DNA from: Betaproteobacteria bacterium
Lineage (GTDB): Bacteria; Pseudomonadota; Gammaproteobacteria; Burkholderiales; Casimicrobiaceae
Reading direction: 5' to 3'
NCBI GenBank assembly: GCA_013298145.1
Contig: JAAFJO010000001.1
Location: forward strand, 558,001-622,000
Length of the DNA: 64,000 nucleotides
Made by a program: the position numbers and the translations under genes. Within the stretch, counting starts at the first letter, position 1; each line of letters starts with the position of its first letter. The notes under the pieces are model-generated. The model did no database searches, was not told the origin of the DNA, and saw nothing but the letters and a program-made list of their open reading frames with translations. This document shows positions 34,170 through 43,911 of the stretch, one piece after another.

Positions 34170-34448
34170 ATGGCGGCGAGTGTGATTGGCTCATCCGCGT
34201 TGTTCGCGATGATGGGCTGGATCGCTGTTGTTGTGAATAAGGGTGGCGCATGGTGGGTGGGGCTGCCGGCCGTGGCTAGCCTGGCAAGCGCAATGCTGGC
34301 CGTGTCTGGCCTCGCGCAAGGCAGCGCGCTCGCTGACCGAACCGCGATCGAGCGGCGCTGGCACTTCGCTAACGCTTTGATCGGCGCTGCGGCACTCTTG
34401 CTGGTGCTGTTCCCTGTTTTTTTACTGCTGCAATTAAAGGTAAGTTGA
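34170..34448 (+). CDS. Small membrane protein of unknown function
   Basis: The ATG at 34170 gives 92 residues with three hydrophobic segments (SSALFAMMGWIAVVV, LPAVASLASAMLAVSGLA and GAAALLLVLFPVFLLL). The frame is open further upstream but overlaps the preceding gene. It ends inside the palindrome at 34444-34461. No family is recognised. Confidence 0.55.
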   Translation: MAASVIGSSALFAMMGWIAVVVNKGGAWWVGLPAVASLASAMLAVSGLAQGSALADRTAIERRWHFANALIGAAALLLVLFPVFLLLQLKVS

Positions 34449-34461
34449 CGTTAACGTCAAC
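34444..34461. promoter_or_regulatory. Candidate LiuR operator upstream of icmF
   Basis: GTTGACGTTAACGTCAAC is a perfect 18-bp palindrome 67 bp before the icmF start. The same sequence with one mismatch occurs at 45353-45370 between liuR and the liu genes. Dyads of this form are typical of MerR-type regulators such as LiuR. Confidence 0.78.
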
Positions 34462-34528
34462 TTTGGGCTATTTTCTGCAAAAATACGTCTTCGCATGAAT
34501 CTGCCACACACGGCGCGCGGAGAGACGT

Positions 34529-37500
34529 ATGTCCAATCTCGATACCAAGCAGCTGATCTACAAACCCGCGCACAAGGTCAGGTTCGTCACGGCAGCGAGT
34601 TTGTTTGACGGACATGATGCGTCAATCAACATCATGCGACGTATTCTGCAATCGAGCGGATGCGAGGTGATTCATCTCGGCCACAACCGCAGCGTGAAGG
34701 AAGTGGTGGACGCAGCGCTTCAGGAAGACGCGCACGGCATCGCGATCAGCTCGTATCAAGGCGGCCATGTCGAATACTTCAAATACATGATCGACATGCT
34801 TCGTGAGGCGGGCGCGAATCACATCAAAGTGTTTGGCGGTGGCGGTGGCGTGATCGTTCCTGCGGAGATAAAGGAACTGCACGATTACGGCGTTGCGCGG
34901 ATCTTTACGCCCGAAGACGGCGCAAAGCTCGGTTTGCAAGGCATGATCAACGAGATGATTCATCTCTGTGATCATGATCTGGCTAAAGCGGCCTCGACGA
35001 AGTCTTCGAGTCAGTACACCGCCCTCGCGCGCTCGATCACCCGTGTTGAAGCTGGCGTACTAACCGAGGGCGAACTGAAAACGCTTCGCGAGCAGGCTGC
35101 GAAAGTAAGCACGCCCACGCTCGGCATCACAGGCACCGGCGGCGCGGGGAAATCTTCGCTCACGGATGAATTAGTGCGCCGCTTCCGAATCGATCAGGGT
35201 GATCGGCTGAAGATCGCGATCATTTCGATTGACCCATCGCGCCGTAAATCGGGCGGTGCGCTGCTCGGTGATCGGATTCGCATGAACGCGATCAATCACG
35301 ACAACATTTACATGCGCTCTCTCGCCACGCGCGAGGCGGGCTCCGAGATTTCGAAAGCACTGCCCGACGCGATTGCCGCGTGCAAAGTGCATGGCTTTGA
35401 TGTCATCCTCGTTGAAACCTCCGGCATCGGTCAGGGCGATGCCGCAATCGTTCCGTTCGTCGACTACTCGCTGTATGTGATGACGCCCGAATTCGGCGCA
35501 GCATCGCAGCTTGAAAAAATCGACATGCTCGACTTCGCGGATTTTGTCGCAATCAACAAATTTGATCGTAAAGGCGCACAAGACGCGCTGCGCGACGTGC
35601 GCAAGCAAGTGCAGCGCAATAAAGAAGCCTGGAGCGTATCGCCAGACGAGATGCCCGTATTCGGCACCATGGCATCGCGCTTTGCTGACGACGGCGTCAC
35701 CGCGCTTTATCAGGCGATCACGCCTGCACTCGCGAAAAAAGGCCTCAAGCTCGACACAGGCACGCTCACACCAACGAGTACACGCGCGTCATCGCAAACG
35801 CAAGCAATCGTGCCCGCATCGCGCGTGCGCTACCTTGCTGAAATCGCCGACACAGTGCGCGGCTACCACACGTGGGCCAACGCGCAGGCGCGAATCGCAC
35901 GCGAGCGGCAACAGCTGCGGGCGAGCGCCAAGATGCTTGGTTCCCCTCCCCTTCAAGGGGAGGGCGAGGGTGGGGATGGGGTTCTTTCGCGCCTCGAAAA
36001 ACTCATCGATTCTCGCGACACCGCGCTTGATCCACGCAGCAAAAAACTGCTCGACATGTGGCCGCAAACCCTCGCGGCTTATTCAGGTGACGAATACGTC
36101 GTGAAGATTCGCGACAAAGAAATTCGCACCAAGCTCACCTACACCTCACTCTCGGGCACCAAGATCAAAAAAGTGGTGCTACCGAAATTCGAAGACGAGG
36201 GCGAAATCCTCAAGTGGCAGCTCAAAGAAAACGTACCGGGCTCGTTCCCATTTACTTCTGGTGTATTTGCGTTCAAACGAGAGAACGAGGATCCAACACG
36301 AATGTTCGCAGGCGAGGGCGACGCATTTCGCACCAATCGCCGCTTCAAAAAAGTCTCAGAGGGTATGCCTGCGAAGCGCCTATCAACTGCGTTCGATAGC
36401 GTGACGCTCTATGGCAACGATCCCGCATTGCGCCCGGATATCTACGGCAAAGTCGGCAACAGCGGCGTATCGATTGCCACCGTTGACGACATGAAAGTGC
36501 TCTACGACGGCTTCGATCTTTGCGATCCGGCAACGAGCGTTTCGATGACGATCAACGGCCCCGCGCCGACGATTCTCGCCTTCTTCATGAACACCGCGAT
36601 TGAGCAACAGCTTGCGAAGTTCAGAAAAGACAATGGCCGCGAGCCAACCGATGATGAATTGGCAAAGATCAAAGCGTGGACGCTCGAAAACGTGCGTGGC
36701 ACCGTGCAAGCCGACATTCTGAAAGAAGATCAAGGCCAGAACACTTGCATCTTCTCCACCGAGTTTTCGCTCAAAGTAATGGGCGACATTCAAGAGTATT
36801 TCGTGCACAACCGCGTACGCAATTTCTACTCAGTGTCAATTAGCGGCTATCACATCGCCGAAGCAGGCGCGAATCCGATTTCGCAACTCGCGTTCACGCT
36901 TTCAAACGGATTCACCTTCGTCGAGGCGTATCTCGCACGCGGAATGCACATCGATGATTTCGCGCCAAATCTCTCTTTCTTTTTCTCAAACGGGATGGAC
37001 CCAGAATACAGCGTGCTCGGCCGCGTTGCGCGCCGCATCTGGGCTGTGACGATGCGCGAGAAATACGGCGCGAATGACCGCTCGCAGAAGCTCAAGTACC
37101 ACATCCAAACGAGCGGCCGCAGCCTACACGCGCAAGAAATCGCTTTCAACGATATCCGCACCACACTTCAAGCCCTGATCGCAATTTACGACAACTGCAA
37201 TTCGCTACACACAAACGCGTACGACGAAGCGATTACCACGCCCACCGAAGAATCAGTGCGCCGCGCGATGGCGATTCAGCTCATCATCAATCGCGAATGG
37301 GGCCTCGCGAAAAACGAAAACCCGAACCAAGGCGCTTTCATCATCGACGAATTGACCGATCTCGTCGAAGAAGCCGTGCTCAAAGAATTCGAAGCGATCT
37401 CAGAGCGTGGCGGCGTGTTGGGCGCAATGGAGACCGGCTATCAGCGCGGCAAGATTCAAGAAGAATCGATGCACTACGAATGGCTGAAGCACGACGGTAC

Positions 37501-37795
37501 GCTACCGATCATCGGCGTGAATACGTTCAGAAATCCGCACGGCGATCCCGTGCCCGAAACGCTCGAACTCGCGCGCTCTACGGATGAGGAAAAGCAATCG
37601 CAACTCAGCCGCCTGAACGAGTTTCACGCGAAGCACGCGAACGCATCAAGCGCCGCACTCGCCAAACTCAAGCAAACCGCGATCACCGGCGGCAATGTCT
37701 TTGCGGAGCTAATGGACGCAGTAAAAGTCTGCTCGCTTGGGCAGATTACTGACGCACTATTTGAAGTGGGCGGGCAGTATCGGCGGAGTATGTAG
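34529..37795 (+). CDS. icmF: Fused isobutyryl-CoA mutase IcmF
   Basis: This adenosylcobalamin enzyme of 1088 residues has three parts. The N-terminal B12-binding domain (Asp27 and His29 in [27 protein letters not shown]) is followed by a MeaI-type G-protein chaperone (Walker [15 protein letters not shown] near residue 201, then [20 protein letters not shown]) and a C-terminal substrate-binding mutase barrel (from about residue 500, with [17 protein letters not shown]). IcmF interconverts isobutyryl- and n-butyryl-CoA; characterised members also act on isovaleryl/pivalyl-CoA. Residues about 471-486 ([13 protein letters not shown]) are encoded by a half copy of the GC-rich repeat, an insertion in the linker between the G-domain and the mutase domain that keeps the frame. 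A LiuR-like palindrome precedes the gene. Confidence 0.97.
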   Translation: MSNLDTKQLIYKPAHKVRFVTAASLFDGHDASINIMRRILQSSGCEVIHLGHNRSVKEVVDAALQEDAHGIAISSYQGGHVEYFKYMIDMLREAGANHIKVFGGGGGVIVPAEIKELHDYGVARIFTPEDGAKLGLQGMINEMIHLCDHDLAKAASTKSSSQYTALARSITRVEAGVLTEGELKTLREQAAKVSTPTLGITGTGGAGKSSLTDELVRRFRIDQGDRLKIAIISIDPSRRKSGGALLGDRIRMNAINHDNIYMRSLATREAGSEISKALPDAIAACKVHGFDVILVETSGIGQGDAAIVPFVDYSLYVMTPEFGAASQLEKIDMLDFADFVAINKFDRKGAQDALRDVRKQVQRNKEAWSVSPDEMPVFGTMASRFADDGVTALYQAITPALAKKGLKLDTGTLTPTSTRASSQTQAIVPASRVRYLAEIADTVRGYHTWANAQARIARERQQLRASAKMLGSPPLQGEGEGGDGVLSRLEKLIDSRDTALDPRSKKLLDMWPQTLAAYSGDEYVVKIRDKEIRTKLTYTSLSGTKIKKVVLPKFEDEGEILKWQLKENVPGSFPFTSGVFAFKRENEDPTRMFAGEGDAFRTNRRFKKVSEGMPAKRLSTAFDSVTLYGNDPALRPDIYGKVGNSGVSIATVDDMKVLYDGFDLCDPATSVSMTINGPAPTILAFFMNTAIEQQLAKFRKDNGREPTDDELAKIKAWTLENVRGTVQADILKEDQGQNTCIFSTEFSLKVMGDIQEYFVHNRVRNFYSVSISGYHIAEAGANPISQLAFTLSNGFTFVEAYLARGMHIDDFAPNLSFFFSNGMDPEYSVLGRVARRIWAVTMREKYGANDRSQKLKYHIQTSGRSLHAQEIAFNDIRTTLQALIAIYDNCNSLHTNAYDEAITTPTEESVRRAMAIQLIINREWGLAKNENPNQGAFIIDELTDLVEEAVLKEFEAISERGGVLGAMETGYQRGKIQEESMHYEWLKHDGTLPIIGVNTFRNPHGDPVPETLELARSTDEEKQSQLSRLNEFHAKHANASSAALAKLKQTAITGGNVFAELMDAVKVCSLGQITDALFEVGGQYRRSM
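35942..35984. repeat. GC-rich repeat half copy, in frame inside icmF
   Basis: CCCCTCCCCTTCAAGGGGAG followed by a GAGGGTGGGGATGGGG tract matches one arm of the elements at 928-1027 and 49332-49446. It is translated as about 14 residues, [14 protein letters not shown]. Confidence 0.88.
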
Positions 37796-37846
37796 GCGTA
37801 ACGCCCGTGCCTAGCATTAGATCTCGTCCTGCGATACCATCGGAAT

Positions 37847-38071
37847 ATGAATGTGATTGCCGACGCCAGCCCAATCTCCACAGATCCGCTTTCGGTTGAT
37901 CGAGAACCCACGGATGATGAACTTGCTGCGGTGATGGAAGACGTCGCCCGCGTTGCTCGCGAGAAGCGAGTCATTTCCGATGCGCGTCTTCGCACGACGC
38001 TGCAAGAGGAGGTCGCTGCCGCTCTGACACGCATGACCTACCTTCGAAAACAATTCAAATTGGTGCGTTGA
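37847..38071 (+). CDS. Small protein upstream of zeta toxin, putative antitoxin
   Basis: This 74-residue protein is predicted to be mostly helical, acidic at first ([20 protein letters not shown]) and basic at the end (MTYLRKQFKLVR). Its stop overlaps the TTG start of the zeta-like kinase gene, so the two are co-translated. The position is that of an antitoxin, but the sequence is not epsilon-like and the role is inferred only from context. Confidence 0.65.
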   Translation: MNVIADASPISTDPLSVDREPTDDELAAVMEDVARVAREKRVISDARLRTTLQEEVAAALTRMTYLRKQFKLVR

Positions 38072-38679
38072 ATTTGTTGCGCCCTCGATTGGTCGTAGTT
38101 GCTGGTCCCAACGGCGCGGGAAAAACTTCGATCACCGAAGCAGTGCTGCGCCATGAATGGATGGAGGGTTGCCTGTACGTAAATCCTGACAACATAGCGC
38201 GCGATGAGTTCGGTGACTGGAATTCACCCGAAGCAGTCGTAAAGGCCGCAAACTTAGCGGCAGAGCGCCGCGAGCGGTGCCTAAAAGATAAAACCGAACT
38301 CGCATTCGAAACCGTGCTCTCCGGGAGCGACAAAACTGACTTTATTCTCCGCGCGATGGAGGCGGGCTTCTTTGTTCGGTTATTTTTTGTCGGGACCAGC
38401 GACCCAGCGATTAACGCATCGAGGATCGCTCGGCGCGTCATGCAAGGCGGGCACGAAGTACCGATTGGAAAGATCATCTCGCGGTACTCTAAGTCGATTG
38501 CGAATTGTGCCGCGCTCGGTCGAGTCGTTAACCGACTCTACGTGTACGATAACAGTGTGGATGGAGCAAGTCCCCAATTGTGTTTTCGAGTAACGGATGG
38601 GCGGCTATCCAAATCATATGCCGCACTACCGGATTGGGCGCAGCCCATCCGAGACGCTGCTCTCGTGGCAACCTCGTGA
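38068..38679 (+). CDS. Zeta-toxin family P-loop kinase
   Basis: This 203-residue protein has Walker A VVAGPNGAGKTS (about 11-21), YVNPDNIARDEF, FETVLSGSDK and RIARRVMQGGHEVP, which match the small stand-alone zeta-toxin/UDP-GlcNAc-kinase-like family. Zeta toxins phosphorylate a UDP-sugar precursor of peptidoglycan. The start is a TTG overlapping the preceding stop (TTGA). The next gene overlaps its stop (GTGA), giving a three-gene coupled set. Confidence 0.88.
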   Translation: MNLLRPRLVVVAGPNGAGKTSITEAVLRHEWMEGCLYVNPDNIARDEFGDWNSPEAVVKAANLAAERRERCLKDKTELAFETVLSGSDKTDFILRAMEAGFFVRLFFVGTSDPAINASRIARRVMQGGHEVPIGKIISRYSKSIANCAALGRVVNRLYVYDNSVDGASPQLCFRVTDGRLSKSYAALPDWAQPIRDAALVATS

Positions 38680-39128
38680 GAGACTGTGGCGTCCTTACGG
38701 CGCGGATCATTGCCCTAGGTTTGCTGGTTGCGTTGCTGGTCGTCGGATGCTCGCGCACCGATCCAGAGAAAGCGCTACGTGCTGCAGTCGCCGAAATGGA
38801 AAGCGCCGTCAAGGCGCGCGATAACGCGCGGCTCATGAATTTTCTTGCTTCCGATTTTTCGCGCAGCGGCGCGGGTGGAATGACCAAAGACGAAGCGCGA
38901 CGTACGGTTGGCGCGGTGTTTCTCACCAATCCGAACATTTACGTGAACGCGACGATTCGCGAATTGGAGTTCACCGGCTCTGAGGCAAAGGTGCGCATCA
39001 CGGTGATCGCGGGCGGCGGTTCGGGCATCATTCCAGAACGCGCGCAAAGTTGGGATTTCAATACGCGTTGGCGCTTCGAAAAAGACAAGTGGTGGATCGA
39101 GCGCGCCGAATGGACAGAACTTTTGTGA
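38676..39128 (+). CDS. Lipoprotein with NTF2/SnoaL-like domain
   Basis: Read from the GTG at 38676, which overlaps the zeta stop codon, this is a 150-residue lipoprotein (hydrophobic LGLLVALLVVGCS with the lipobox cysteine). The mature part resembles NTF2-like folds: AVAEMESAVKARDNARLMNF, then strand-rich VRITVIAGGGS and RWRFEKDKWWIERAEW. Function unknown. Confidence 0.75.
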   Translation: MRDCGVLTARIIALGLLVALLVVGCSRTDPEKALRAAVAEMESAVKARDNARLMNFLASDFSRSGAGGMTKDEARRTVGAVFLTNPNIYVNATIRELEFTGSEAKVRITVIAGGGSGIIPERAQSWDFNTRWRFEKDKWWIERAEWTELL

Positions 39129-39135
39129 GCAACCA

Positions 39136-39585
39136 ATGAGCCTTGATGCGAATCTAGCAATCCTTCACCACCTGCTCGCGTTTGGGTTGGTTGGTCTTCT
39201 GATGGCCGAGTGGGCTGTGTTGCGTGGCGTCGCGTCGCCTGAGTCCGTTCGGTTTTTGAGTAAGATCGATTTGGCATACGGCCTTGTGGCCGGGCTGCTG
39301 CTGATCGTCGGCTATCTGCGCCTTCGCTATGGCGTAAAGGGCTCCGCGTTTTACAGTGGCAATCCGGTGTTTTGGCTGAAGATCGCTTTCTTCTTCGCAA
39401 CAGGTTTGGTTTCGATCATCCCGACCATTGCATTCATCCGCTGGTCTCGTGCGCTCAAGGCCGCGGGTGCGCTGCCCGCGAGCGCGCAGTGGGTTCGTAT
39501 GCGTCGGCTCGTTACGCTCGAACTGCATTTGCTCGCGCTTGTGATGATTTTTGCGGCAATCATGGCGCGCGGAATTGGGCTCTGA
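39136..39585 (+). CDS. DUF2214 family membrane protein
   Basis: This 149-residue, four-segment membrane protein starts ANLAILHHLLAFGLVGLLMAEW and ends LELHLLALVMIFAAIMARG, with VDLAYGLVAG-like and NPVFWLKIAFFFATGLVSI segments typical of DUF2214. No function is established. It follows the lipoprotein gene after seven bases. Confidence 0.88.
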   Translation: MSLDANLAILHHLLAFGLVGLLMAEWAVLRGVASPESVRFLSKIDLAYGLVAGLLLIVGYLRLRYGVKGSAFYSGNPVFWLKIAFFFATGLVSIIPTIAFIRWSRALKAAGALPASAQWVRMRRLVTLELHLLALVMIFAAIMARGIGL

Positions 39586-39593
39586 GCGAATCC

Positions 39594-40058
39594 TTAGCCG
39601 CCGAATTGCTTTGCCATTCGCGCTTTGATTTCGTCGACGCTTAAATCTTCGAGATGCGTAGAAATGCTCCAGCGATGGCCGAACGGATCTTCGATCTGCC
39701 CCATGCGATCGCCGTAGAACTGATTCTGCGCCGGGCGTAGCAGTTTTGCGCCAGCAGCCACGGCGCGCGCGATAAGCGCATCGCAATCCTCGGAGTAGAT
39801 CGTTGCACTGCTAGCCGTTCCGCCTAGGGTCTTCGGCCCTACGACGCCCATGTCAGGGAATTCGTCGGAAAGCATTACATGCGAGTCACCAATTTTCACC
39901 TCTGCATGACCAATCATGCCCGGCCCCATCTCCAAGCGCATGACCTCGCTTGCGCCAAATGCGGCCTTATAGAAATCGACCGCCGCCGCTGCGCCCTTGA
40001 CCGTGAGATAGAGCGTGACTGTGTGATACCCCGCAGGGGTCGTTGAAACGTTCGCCAT
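39594..40058 (-). CDS. PhnB-like VOC family protein
   Basis: This 154-residue VOC protein has TVTLYLTVKGAAAAVDFYKA, MIGHAEVKIGDSHVMLSDE and FYGDRMGQIEDPFGHRWSIS, the pattern of the PhnB/YdfH-like group (FGDRxGxxxDPxGHxW). Substrate unknown. It diverges from rlmI. Confidence 0.93.
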   Translation of the reverse strand: MANVSTTPAGYHTVTLYLTVKGAAAAVDFYKAAFGASEVMRLEMGPGMIGHAEVKIGDSHVMLSDEFPDMGVVGPKTLGGTASSATIYSEDCDALIARAVAAGAKLLRPAQNQFYGDRMGQIEDPFGHRWSISTHLEDLSVDEIKARMAKQFGG

Positions 40059-40129
40059 GGTGAATCTCCTTTACACGTTAGATACCAAGAATAGCCTCCG
40101 ATCTTGACGCGCATGCTACGCTCATATTC

Positions 40130-41353
40130 ATGAAAACTATAAAACTCAAACCGGGCAAAGAGCGCTCCCTGCTGCGCCGCCACCCTTGGATTTTTGAAAG
40201 CGCCATTGGCGAGCTCAATAACAGCGTGAACACCATGCTCGGGCTTCGCTCGGGCGAGACGATTCGGATTGAATCAGATGAAGGGCGACCACTCGCTGTA
40301 GCTTCGTATTCGCCGAAGTCGCAGATTCGCGCGCGGGTGTGGAGTTTTGATCCTGAAATCATCATCGATCATCGTTTCTTCAAGAACGCTTTCCGCGCCG
40401 CATTGGCGCGTCGTAATGCGTTGCCGATTGCGAGCAACGCCTTTCGCGCGATTCATGGCGAAAGCGATGGGATGCCAGGGGTGATCGTCGACGTCTATGG
40501 CGATACTGCAGTGGTGCAAATCACCAGCGCAGGCGCAGAGCGGTGGAAAGAAGCGATCGCGCAAGCGATTGTGAGCGAATTGGCGATTGAGAAAATCTAC
40601 GAACGAAGCGACTCATCGGTGCGCACACTCGAAGGATTGGAGCCGCATCAGGGTTGGCTCTATCCCGAACTCAAAGCAGGCGAAACGCGAAGCACCGTCG
40701 TTAACTTTGAAGAGCACGGGTTGAAATATGAGGTCGATGTAGCCAGTGGGCAGAAGACTGGTTTCTACATCGATCAGCGCAACAATCGTGCGCTGTTCGC
40801 CGAAGCAATCAAAGCGGCGAACGCACAGCACGTGCTGAACTGCTATTGCTACACGGGCGGATTTAGCTTGGCCGCTCTCGCGGGTGGCGCGAGCAAGGTG
40901 ATCAGCGTTGATTCATCAGCGCTTGCGTTGCAACACGCGAAACGCCATGTGGAGATCAATGGATTCGACACTGAGCCCTGTGAATTCATCGATTCAGATG
41001 TGCCTGCGATTTTGCGAAAGTATCGCTCTGAAGGCGTGCAGTTTGACGCGATCGTGCTTGATCCACCGAAGTTTGCGCCGAGCGCGCACCACGCAGAGCG
41101 TGCGGCGCGCGCGTACAAAGACATTAATCGCGTTGCCTTCCACGTGTTGAAACCAGGCGGACTGCTCTTCACGTTCAGCTGCTCAGGCGGGATCGATCAA
41201 GCGCTGTTTCAGAAAATCGTTGCCAGCGCCGCGATGGAGGCACATGCTGATGCGACGATCCTCGCGCACGTGGGCGCAACGCACGATCACCCGCACTCGC
41301 TCGCGTTCCCCGAAGGCGAATACCTCAAGGGTTTGTTGCTCAGAAAGATGTAG
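40130..41353 (+). CDS. rlmI: 23S rRNA (cytosine-5) methyltransferase RlmI-like
   Basis: The 407-residue protein has an N-terminal PUA domain (LKPGKERSLLRRHPWIFESAI), the central EEHGLKYEVDVASGQKTGFY-IDQR stretch, the SAM-binding VLNCYCYTGGFSLAAL and the catalytic motif IVLDPPKFAPS with the later SCSGG. It probably methylates C1962 of 23S rRNA, as E. coli RlmI does. Confidence 0.94.
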   Translation: MKTIKLKPGKERSLLRRHPWIFESAIGELNNSVNTMLGLRSGETIRIESDEGRPLAVASYSPKSQIRARVWSFDPEIIIDHRFFKNAFRAALARRNALPIASNAFRAIHGESDGMPGVIVDVYGDTAVVQITSAGAERWKEAIAQAIVSELAIEKIYERSDSSVRTLEGLEPHQGWLYPELKAGETRSTVVNFEEHGLKYEVDVASGQKTGFYIDQRNNRALFAEAIKAANAQHVLNCYCYTGGFSLAALAGGASKVISVDSSALALQHAKRHVEINGFDTEPCEFIDSDVPAILRKYRSEGVQFDAIVLDPPKFAPSAHHAERAARAYKDINRVAFHVLKPGGLLFTFSCSGGIDQALFQKIVASAAMEAHADATILAHVGATHDHPHSLAFPEGEYLKGLLLRKM

Positions 41354-41361
41354 GCAGCACG

Positions 41362-41670
41362 ATGAAGCGCGTTGCCAAAGCAAATGGAATCGTGGAGGCC
41401 ACGCTGTGGCATGACATGCTTACGGCTGCTGGCATTGAGGCGAGCGTGCAACGCATGTTTTTGCAGGGATCAGTCGGCGAAGTGCCGCCGCACGAAGCTG
41501 CGCTCGAAATTTGGGTTAAGCATGAAGAGCAGTTCGCGCGCGCCCGTGAATTGATCGAAGATTTACGCAGTGCGCCGCAGAGACACTGGTTTTGTTCGAA
41601 CTGCAAAGAGCAGATCGACGGCGGCTTTGAGCAATGCTGGAATTGTGGCGCGCTGATGCCCGGCTTGTAG
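41362..41670 (+). CDS. DUF2007 protein with C-terminal zinc ribbon
   Basis: This 102-residue protein combines a DUF2007-like signal-transducing-type domain (EATLWHDMLTAAGIEASVQR, EIWVKHEEQFARARELIED) with a C-terminal zinc ribbon made of CSNCKEQ and CWNCGAL. It starts eight bases after rlmI and is probably co-transcribed. Its stop codon TAG lies at the edge of an inverted repeat. Confidence 0.88.
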   Translation: MKRVAKANGIVEATLWHDMLTAAGIEASVQRMFLQGSVGEVPPHEAALEIWVKHEEQFARARELIEDLRSAPQRHWFCSNCKEQIDGGFEQCWNCGALMPGL

Positions 41671-41782
41671 GCGCGGGCTTGAACGCGCTTCGCATTGAGA
41701 AGCGATTCAATTTTTTCAACGAGAACACAACACTTGGTTTGATCGCGCGGTGACGAGGTAGCGCGGTCAAGCCCGCGCCTAC
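41667..41782. repeat. GTAGGCGCGGGC-type REP pair
   Basis: GTAGGCGCGGGCTTGAACGC at 41667 and its inverted copy GCGGTCAAGCCCGCGCCTAC ending at 41782 enclose about 70 bp, which could fold into a long hairpin between convergent genes. The GTAG head resembles that of the REPs around the transposase at 28.7 kb, but the stem differs. Confidence 0.85.
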
Positions 41783-41788
41783 AAGCGG

Positions 41789-42547
41789 TTACGCGTCGCG
41801 AACGTCGGCGACGGGGTTCACGCCGAAATCCTCGCGTGCAAGATACGCGAGTACACGGGCGGCACCCGCTTCAGGCGTGAGCAGATGCCCGGACAATTTG
41901 AAATCAACGAAGGTTGCATGCGCCGGAAACTTCGAAGGATCAGATTCGCGCAGATGCGTTTGCATATCGGTATCGATAATGCCCGGTGCGAGCGAACAGA
42001 GTTTCGCGCCGTTCGTAACGAGCTTTTCTTCCTCGGCCACGCAGCGCGTGTAGTGATCCATTCCGGCTTTCACCGCGCTGTAGATTGATTGCGATGCCAT
42101 CGCACGGCGACCGTTGCCGCTGGAAATATTCAGCACGTTTCTCGGGCACGTCCAAGATTGTGTGGCGTCCAGAAAAGCAGCCGTCAGCATCATGACCGAT
42201 TCAAGACCGACGCGAAGTGTGAGCGCAATGTCGGCCGCGCTCGATTCGCGAAGTGGTGCGATTTTCGGCAACAACGCTGCGTTGTTAATCAGCGTCACGC
42301 TCGCGTAGTGTGCCGCAGCCTTCTCGTGAAGCCACGCGCGAAGGCGCTCAGCAGTTGCACTCGCATCGCTCAAATCGGCGCGCCATTGCGAAAGCGTTCT
42401 GTTGTGTTGAGCTGCAACGGTGTTTAGTTCGTCTCGCTCATTGCGCGAAATACATAGCAACTCCGCGCCCGATTGCAGAAGCTGCTCGGCCATGGCGTAA
42501 CCCATGCCGCGCGACGCACCGGTGAGGATGAACAGGTGTTGGGTCAT
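41789..42547 (-). CDS. Short-chain dehydrogenase/reductase
   Basis: A 252-residue SDR with the nucleotide motif LTGASRGMGYAMAEQL, LINNAALLPKIAP, the serine in LNISSGNGRRAM, and the Tyr-Lys pair in SIYSAVKAGMDHY, followed by LAPGIIDTDMQ. It resembles the sepiapterin/benzil reductase subgroup. The ATG at 42547 is preferred to the TTG six bases upstream. Confidence 0.9.
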   Translation of the reverse strand: MTQHLFILTGASRGMGYAMAEQLLQSGAELLCISRNERDELNTVAAQHNRTLSQWRADLSDASATAERLRAWLHEKAAAHYASVTLINNAALLPKIAPLRESSAADIALTLRVGLESVMMLTAAFLDATQSWTCPRNVLNISSGNGRRAMASQSIYSAVKAGMDHYTRCVAEEEKLVTNGAKLCSLAPGIIDTDMQTHLRESDPSKFPAHATFVDFKLSGHLLTPEAGAARVLAYLAREDFGVNPVADVRDA

Positions 42548-42590
42548 AGACAAATTTTTCTATCTTGCATGATTCAGAAAATAGTTCTTT

Positions 42591-42682
42591 GCGGAGATTT
42601 TATTGGGGCAATATGTGATTATTTGTAATCACAAAAAACGCACTTATCGAAATCTAGCCCCGATTAAATATGCGTTAAAGCG
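42591..42682. repeat. AT-rich inverted-pair repeat, copy E
   Basis: The left head is GATTTTATTGGGGCAATATG and the right head CTAGCCCCGATTAAATATGC. A perfect hairpin (GTGATTA-TTTG-TAATCAC) lies between them at 42615-42632. The element fills the region between the divergent SDR start and the downstream MBL gene end. Confidence 0.8.
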
Positions 42683-42717
42683 AAAATGCTTTTAGACCTT
42701 GCCATCTTACTGCGCGG

Positions 42718-43764
42718 CTAATTACGTAGTGAAAATCGAATCGTTCCGTCGCTCGCCACAACCCGATTCAGACGCCCGGTGCGCCAGCCGTGATTCACAT
42801 GGGCAACCGCCTCAGCGATCGCAAAAAACAGTTGGTGGTTATCGAGCTGTCGGCGGAATAAAACGGGAATTAGCTCAGCAGCCGTTTTGGCTTCTGCCGA
42901 GACTGCCGCGTAGAGCTCATTCATGCGTGCTTCGTGGTGCGTCTCAAGCGCCTCCACCCGCGCTTGAATTCCGCGAAAAGGCATGCCGTGCGATGGCAAA
43001 ACGAGCGTGTCTTGCTCGCAATACTTGAACGCTTGCAACGAGCCAACGTATTCGCTCACCGGATCGGAAAGCGCCGTGACCGGCCACACGTTCACGTTGG
43101 TGGAAATTTTCGGCAACAACATGTCGCCCGAAATCAAGACTTTGGTTTCTTCACAGTAGAAACTGAGATGCTCAGGTGTATGCCCGTATCCGGCGATTAC
43201 GTTCCACAACTTACCGCCGATCTCTATTGTTTCGCCAGGAATGATGCGCTGGCACGTTGTCGGGCGAGTGGGCACGCCAAAGCTGTAGGTATTGCCGCGA
43301 TTGGCAGTGACCTCAATTTGCTCGGGCGTTAAACCGTGTGAGCGGAAAAACTCGGCCAGCGCGCTGCGCTGATGCGCGCCTGTGCCGCCCGCGACGGCGT
43401 GCGCGGTGACCAATTCAAGCAGACTCATTTCTGGAATGAGCGGGCCTTCGCTCGTTGCGAAACGCTCCGCGAGCCATTGTGCATTGCCTAAGTGATCGGG
43501 GTGGTAGTGCGTCACCAAAATGCGGGTGATAGGTTTGCCGCCCATCGTTCCCGCAAAGTGTTGTTCCCAAATATCGCGCGTTGCTTGCACGCCGAAGCCA
43601 GTATCGACGACAGCCCAGCCTTCGCCTTCTTCGATGAGCCACAGATTGATGTGATCAAGCGCAAACGGCAGTGGCATGCGAATCCAATGCACACCGGGCG
43701 AGACTTGGGTAGCGCTGCCGGCCGCAGGCGGATCGGCGTAGGGGAAAGTAAGCGAAGTTGTCAT
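42718..43764 (-). CDS. MBL-fold metallo-hydrolase (LACTB2-like)
   Basis: A 348-residue metallo-beta-lactamase-fold enzyme with all metal motifs: VTHYHPDHLGNAQWL, the histidine in IAGYGHTPEHLSFY, ISGDMLLPKI and VLPSHGMPF. The C-terminal helical part (RVEALETHHEARMNELYAAV) matches the LACTB2-like/winged-helix-tail group. Substrate unknown. Confidence 0.92.
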   Translation of the reverse strand: MTTSLTFPYADPPAAGSATQVSPGVHWIRMPLPFALDHINLWLIEEGEGWAVVDTGFGVQATRDIWEQHFAGTMGGKPITRILVTHYHPDHLGNAQWLAERFATSEGPLIPEMSLLELVTAHAVAGGTGAHQRSALAEFFRSHGLTPEQIEVTANRGNTYSFGVPTRPTTCQRIIPGETIEIGGKLWNVIAGYGHTPEHLSFYCEETKVLISGDMLLPKISTNVNVWPVTALSDPVSEYVGSLQAFKYCEQDTLVLPSHGMPFRGIQARVEALETHHEARMNELYAAVSAEAKTAAELIPVLFRRQLDNHQLFFAIAEAVAHVNHGWRTGRLNRVVASDGTIRFSLRN

Positions 43765-43911
43765 GCTTCGATGCTAGCGGACGCAGCGGTAGGCGATGAC
43801 TTGCTGTCTCGTTCGCGCTGCGTCACCAAGCGGCGTGCGTTTGCCTTAGTTAGCCTAGCGCTTCGAGCTAGCATCTCATTCAAAGCTAAACACAATTTCA
43901 GGGATCACACT

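Noticed and set aside
41667..41782. Assigning the GTAGGCGCGGGC pair to the RAYT REP family at 28.7 kb
   Set aside because: Only the GTAG head is shared; stem sequence and length differ, so a different transposase or family is likelier.
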